From: Lysobacterales bacterium
GTDB lineage: Bacteria; Pseudomonadota; Gammaproteobacteria; Xanthomonadales; Marinicellaceae
Direction: 5' to 3'
Assembly (NCBI GenBank): GCA_027083915.1
Contig: JALWML010000528.1
Location: 1 to 11,013, forward strand
Length of the DNA: 11,013 bases
Made by a program: the position numbers and the translations under genes. Below are positions 8,202-11,013 of the stretch, piece by piece. The notes beneath the pieces were generated by a model. The model was not told where the DNA came from, ran no database searches, and saw only the letters and a program-made list of their open reading frames with translations. Position 1 is the first letter of the stretch, and each line of letters opens with the position of its first letter.

Positions 8202-8823
8202 TAGTTTTTGGTTGGTCATTGGCTTTATCGGACAAGCCTTATTTACGGGTCGATTTATTGTTCAATGGCTAGCCTCTGAAAAACAGAAAAAAAGCGTAAT
8301 CCCAAGAGCCTTTTGGTATTTCTCAATTGCTGGTAGCCTCACCTTGCTTTCTTATGCTTTGTCTAGGCGTGACCCAATTTTTGTAATGGGACAAACCTTC
8401 GGTGTCATTATATATCTTCGCAACCTGTATTTTATCAATCCAAAAATTGTAAAACCTTTAATCACAGGTATCGTTATTTTCTTTACAGCCTTAATTTCGT
8501 ATTTATTTTCTATCGGTTTTGTAAGTCCAGAACACATTAAGCAACTCCGTAGCAATAACACTGCTACGGATACTGTGTGGCAAATCATTGGTTTTATCGG
8601 ACAAATCATGTTCTCCATGCGCTTTATACTGCAATGGATGGAATCTGAAAAACAAAAGAAATCCGTCATGCCCATTTCATTTTGGTATTTTTCCATGTTC
8701 GGCAGCATAATATTACTCTCCTATGCCATCTACCAAAAAGACCCTGTTTTTATTATGGGGCAATCCTTTGGTATGATTGTGTATCTAAGAAATTTGTATT
8801 TTATATTTAAGGGTAAAAAATAA
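8194..8823 (+). CDS. Tandem LAB_N membrane protein, possible lipid-linked sugar flippase
   Basis: The protein has 209 residues and consists of two copies of the lipid A biosynthesis N-terminal domain (LAB_N). Copy 1 is 5-81 and copy 2 is 128-204. By hand alignment without gaps 51 of 77 positions are identical, including GFIGQ, SEKQKKSV, FWYFS, LLSYA and YLRNLYFI. Each copy has about three hydrophobic segments, and the linker holds another (about 86-109), giving a predicted 3+1+3 helix layout like SWEET sugar transporters; the family is, as I recall, related to the MtN3/PQ-loop group. Its place between a polyprenyl-phosphate glycosyltransferase and an ArnT-like transferase suggests that it moves or presents the lipid-linked sugar; this is inference. 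The start ATG at 8194 lies inside the previous gene (overlap ATGACTAA) without a Shine-Dalgarno, implying translational coupling. An in-frame GTG at 8155 would add 13 unrelated residues. Confidence 0.85.
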   Translation: MTNSFWLVIGFIGQALFTGRFIVQWLASEKQKKSVIPRAFWYFSIAGSLTLLSYALSRRDPIFVMGQTFGVIIYLRNLYFINPKIVKPLITGIVIFFTALISYLFSIGFVSPEHIKQLRSNNTATDTVWQIIGFIGQIMFSMRFILQWMESEKQKKSVMPISFWYFSMFGSIILLSYAIYQKDPVFIMGQSFGMIVYLRNLYFIFKGKK

Positions 8824-8831
8824 TGATATCA

Positions 8832-8854
8832 CACGGCGACACAGAGGCACAGCG
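8832..8854. repeat. Fragment of a dispersed CACGGnGACACAGAGGCAC-type repeat
   Basis: Just after the LAB_N stop codon is a CACGGCGACACAGAGGCACA motif. I recognise this kind of sequence from dispersed intergenic repeats in several gammaproteobacterial genomes. It has no internal palindrome and no coding capacity. A genome-wide search is needed to confirm it as a family here. Confidence 0.35.
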
Positions 8855-8865
8855 AAAAACTTATG

Positions 8866-8893
8866 CATTCCCACGCAGGAGCATGGGAACGAG
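8866..8893. repeat. Hairpin repeat with GCATTCCCACGC / GCATGGGAACGAG arms
   Basis: TTCCCA at 8868-8873 pairs with TGGGAA at 8884-8889. Inside this, GC (8875-8876) pairs with GC (8881-8882) across one C-A mismatch, leaving a four-base AGGA loop. The motif is a common dispersed gammaproteobacterial intergenic repeat. Lying between two co-directional genes, it could stabilise or attenuate the mRNA, but it has no U-tract and so is not an intrinsic terminator. A short related piece (CGTTCCCAC) appears again at 10764. Confidence 0.6.
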
Positions 8894-8946
8894 GAAAAGT
8901 GGTTCTGTTTCGGATTTAGTGTTTGAACCACCCCACGCTTCGCGCA

Positions 8947-8963
8947 CCCCTCCAAGGGAGGGG
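8947..8963 (+). promoter_or_regulatory. Ribosome-binding site inside a repeat-derived hairpin
   Basis: CCCCTCC (8947-8953) pairs perfectly with GGAGGGG (8957-8963) around a three-base loop. The right arm, with GGGAGGGG at 8956-8963, is also the only good Shine-Dalgarno sequence for the ATG at 8971, with a seven-base spacer. Folding would hide the ribosome-binding site. The element resembles the dispersed CCCCTCCnnnGGAGGGGAATT repeats found in many genomes, so the gene appears to take its ribosome-binding site from a repeat insertion. The translational effect is inferred. Confidence 0.6.
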
Positions 8964-8970
8964 AATTAGT

Positions 8971-10629
8971 ATGAGTTCTATTGAGATTCGCAGGCTTACC
9001 TTTTGGCTATTCGCCATTACTGCCATCGTTATTTTGGCAGGAATTGGCTTGCGTGATCCTTGGCCACCGGATGAGCCACGGTTTGCTTTGATGGCAAAGG
9101 AAATGTGGGAGACTGGCAATTGGTTTTTTCCGCATCGTGGTGGGGAGATTTATCCGGATAAACCACCGATGGTTATGTGGATGATTTTGTTGTTTTATGG
9201 TTTGATTGGAAATTTGAAGATTGCCTTTTTATTACCCTCTGCCATTTTGTCCCTATGTACCATGTGGATGACTTATGATATTGCTAAACGATTATATAAT
9301 CCAAAAATTGGATTGTATGCAGGTTTTTTATTAGCGATTACTTTACACTTTATCCTACAAGCCAAGAGTGGGCAACTCGATGCGCCTGTGGCTTTTTGGG
9401 TTATGCTTGGAAGTTATGGATTGCTTCGACATTTAATTTTAGGCCCGGCATGGAAGTGGTATTATTTAGCCTTTTTTGCTATGGGCATGGGTATTATTAC
9501 CAAAGGTGTTGGCTTTTTGCCTGTCCTGATGTTGTTTGGTTTAATCATTGTTTCGCCTAGTTGGTACGATAAAAACAATAAACAATTACTCAAATGGTTA
9601 GCTGGGCTTTTCTTTTTACTCTTTGCGGTTTCTTTGTGGTTGGTTCCGATGTTAATTCAGGTGGAAAACAACCCAACTCCTGATGTTTTAGCGTATCGTG
9701 ATAATATTTTGCTCAAACAAACAGTCAATCGTTATGCTAAGTCCTGGGCACATCTGCAACCTTTTTATTACTATGTTCTTGAGGTCATTCCTTTATTTTG
9801 GTTACCATTAAGTTTATTTATTCCTTGGTTGATTAAACCGATAAAACAAGCTTTTGCCAATAAAGATCGACGCATTATTTATCCATTGGTCATGCTGCTT
9901 TTTGTTGTCTTCTTTTTTAGTTTATCCAAGGGTAAGCGGGCTGAATATATGTTACCGATTTTGCCAATGTTTGTGTTGGTCATTGCTCCCTATTTTGAAA
10001 TGCTTATGGCTAAAAAAGGTATCCAACGACTGTTATTAGTCTTAGTGCTTGTCTTGAGTGTGGTTTTTACTGTTATTGGTCTTGCTGGTGTATTTGAGGT
10101 AGAAAAAGTCAGTCGCCTAACGGCTAAATATTTTGTCAACCCGTGGTATTGGATGGCATCATTAGGTGCTTTTGGGTTAATTATCGTGACCTTGTTTAGA
10201 AAAAACACCATTAAAATGTACACCGTCTTTATCATAGGGCTGTGGTTAAGTTATGGATTGTGGGCACTGCCTGTGGTTGATAAAGCCATGAGCACAGAAC
10301 CTATGATGAATGCTATTGCCAAAGTTATACCTGAAGATGCCGAATTAGGCTTGGTGGGTATGCGTGAAAAATTGTTGCTACATACAAAATGGAAAACCAT
10401 TCATTTCGGACACCATAAACCTAAACAAGAACAACAGCAAGCTGCTGTTAATTGGATTAAAACAAAACCTAATCGCTATTTGTTAATCAACCGAGACTAT
10501 CTCAATAAGTGCTTCTTAAACGAAGACAAAATTAATTATGATTCATTTCATGCCAATAAATGGGTTCTTTTCTCTAATACTTTATGTCAACCAGATAGTA
10601 AAACATATACACAATACTCTAGTCATTAA
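8971..10629 (+). CDS. ArnT/PMT-family (GT39/GT83) membrane glycosyltransferase
   Basis: The protein has 552 residues, the same size class as E. coli ArnT (550). It is an integral inner-membrane GT-C enzyme that uses an undecaprenyl-phosphate-linked sugar and transfers it on the periplasmic side. After the first helix (about 10-27) comes RDPWPPDEPRFALMAKEM (from 28). Its D34-E35 pair matches the conserved acidic catalytic loop of ArnT and other PMT-type transferases. GNWFFPHRGGEIYPDKPP, in the next periplasmic segment, is also family-typical. Around ten or more further hydrophobic helices follow, then a soluble C-terminal region from about 440 with two cysteines. ATG 8971 is chosen over an in-frame TTG at 8923, whose extension would be encoded by repeat sequence. 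Neighbours suggest that it acts with the two preceding genes, probably on lipid A or another envelope acceptor. Aminoarabinose genes are absent, so I do not call it arnT. Confidence 0.88.
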   Translation: MSSIEIRRLTFWLFAITAIVILAGIGLRDPWPPDEPRFALMAKEMWETGNWFFPHRGGEIYPDKPPMVMWMILLFYGLIGNLKIAFLLPSAILSLCTMWMTYDIAKRLYNPKIGLYAGFLLAITLHFILQAKSGQLDAPVAFWVMLGSYGLLRHLILGPAWKWYYLAFFAMGMGIITKGVGFLPVLMLFGLIIVSPSWYDKNNKQLLKWLAGLFFLLFAVSLWLVPMLIQVENNPTPDVLAYRDNILLKQTVNRYAKSWAHLQPFYYYVLEVIPLFWLPLSLFIPWLIKPIKQAFANKDRRIIYPLVMLLFVVFFFSLSKGKRAEYMLPILPMFVLVIAPYFEMLMAKKGIQRLLLVLVLVLSVVFTVIGLAGVFEVEKVSRLTAKYFVNPWYWMASLGAFGLIIVTLFRKNTIKMYTVFIIGLWLSYGLWALPVVDKAMSTEPMMNAIAKVIPEDAELGLVGMREKLLLHTKWKTIHFGHHKPKQEQQQAAVNWIKTKPNRYLLINRDYLNKCFLNEDKINYDSFHANKWVLFSNTLCQPDSKTYTQYSSH

Positions 10630-10678
10630 TTGACGTAAGAAATATAAAGTCATGAATTATTTTGATATTGAAATAAAA

Positions 10679-10710
10679 AACGCTAAGTTTATGAGAGCAA
10701 ACTTAGCGTT
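10679..10710. terminator. Hairpin terminator, best oriented for leftward transcription
   Basis: AACGCTAAGTTT (10679-10690) and AAACTTAGCGTT (10699-10710) form a perfect 12-bp stem with an eight-base loop. The left flank is an A-rich run (10671-10680), which becomes a U-tract for RNA made from the minus strand. The right flank (ATTAAATT) is only mildly T-rich. It should therefore terminate leftward transcripts well and may also stop the glycosyltransferase operon, which ends 49 bases before it. No leftward gene is visible in the remaining window. Confidence 0.7.
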
Positions 10711-11013
10711 ATTAAATTCCATTTGAGTCTAATCCTTTAGTTGTTTTTTCCTTAAGGAACCCCCGTTCCCACACACATTAATTCTATGAATTAATTAAAA
10801 CATATATTAAATTCAACAGTTATAACATATGTTGCAAATGTTTGTACTTTTGGATTAAAGCAGTATTAAATTTGATTTCCATTACAAAACTTCAATTAAA
10901 AGGTAGTGTCCAAAAAAGTGTGTCTGGCTGAGTTGAATTTGCCACGAGCTTTAATTTAATCACAAAAACAAAGTTAAAGTCGATTATTTTATCTTTTAAA
11001 ATTCAAAAATAGT
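10711..11013. other. AT-rich stretch with no recognisable gene
   Basis: No open reading frame of useful length and no RNA gene can be supported in these 303 bases. They hold a GGAAC/GTTCC mini-hairpin (10756-10769), an ATTAATTC/GAATTAAT palindrome with a three-base centre (10777-10795) that could be an operator or chance in AT-rich DNA, and a possible insertion-element end from 10902. The low GC and lack of coding sequence suggest an intergenic or decayed region. Confidence 0.6.
10902..11013. mobile_element. Possible insertion-sequence end, running off the window
   Basis: GGTAGTGTCCAAAAAAGTGT at 10902-10921 looks like a terminal inverted repeat of some transposase-encoded elements (GG start, TGTCC, A-tract, GTGT). 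No transposase reading frame and no opposite end are inside the window, so the call rests on general appearance alone. Confidence 0.22.

Noticed and set aside
8923..8970. TTG start extending the ArnT-like protein by 16 residues
   Set aside because: The extension is translated from the repeat that forms the ribosome-binding-site hairpin, and the ATG at 8971 has an excellent Shine-Dalgarno and begins just before the first helix.

Overview
The window reads as chromosome of an AT-rich gammaproteobacterium. The support is a proteobacterial-type two-subunit glutamate synthase, an ArnT-like lipid A glycosyltransferase module, and short palindromic intergenic repeats of a style common in this class. 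No ribosomal RNA or other taxonomic marker is present, so I do not go below class. Six protein genes are supported. Three lie on the minus strand (about 194-7142) and three on the plus strand (7455-10629), diverging from a 312-base gap.

Left part: a near-perfect 37-bp-arm palindromic repeat (11-104), then a minus-strand lipoprotein gene with two NTF2/SnoaL-like domains behind a short coiled coil (194-1117). Next come gltD (1333-2712) and gltB (2709-7142). These form a gltB-gltD operon with a 4-base ATGA overlap and encode the two subunits of NADPH-dependent glutamate synthase (GOGAT), the second half of GS/GOGAT ammonium assimilation. The gap upstream of gltB holds a second, imperfect palindromic repeat.

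Right part: three plus-strand genes form what looks like a compact envelope-glycosylation module. The first is a cytosolic family-2 glycosyltransferase of the polyprenyl-phosphate sugar synthase type (7455-8201). It overlaps by 8 bases a small membrane protein made of two near-identical lipid A biosynthesis N-terminal (LAB_N) repeats joined by an extra helix (8194-8823). The third is a 552-residue ArnT/PMT-like periplasmic glycosyltransferase (8971-10629). The inferred pathway is that the first enzyme charges undecaprenyl phosphate with a sugar, the LAB_N protein helps bring the lipid-linked sugar across the inner membrane, and the ArnT-like enzyme transfers it to lipid A or another envelope acceptor. 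The sugar and the acceptor cannot be read from sequence.

The 147 bases between the second and third genes are built almost entirely of repeat fragments. The last of these carries the ribosome-binding site of the third gene inside a GC-rich hairpin. After 10629 there is a strong hairpin with an A-tract on its left (probably a terminator, best oriented for leftward transcription), then about 300 AT-rich bases without a gene. A sequence at 10902 may be the end of an insertion element that runs off the window.

The most interesting content is the three-gene module, especially the 3+1+3 helix architecture and the high identity of the two halves of the middle protein, together with the repeat-derived hairpin over a ribosome-binding site.
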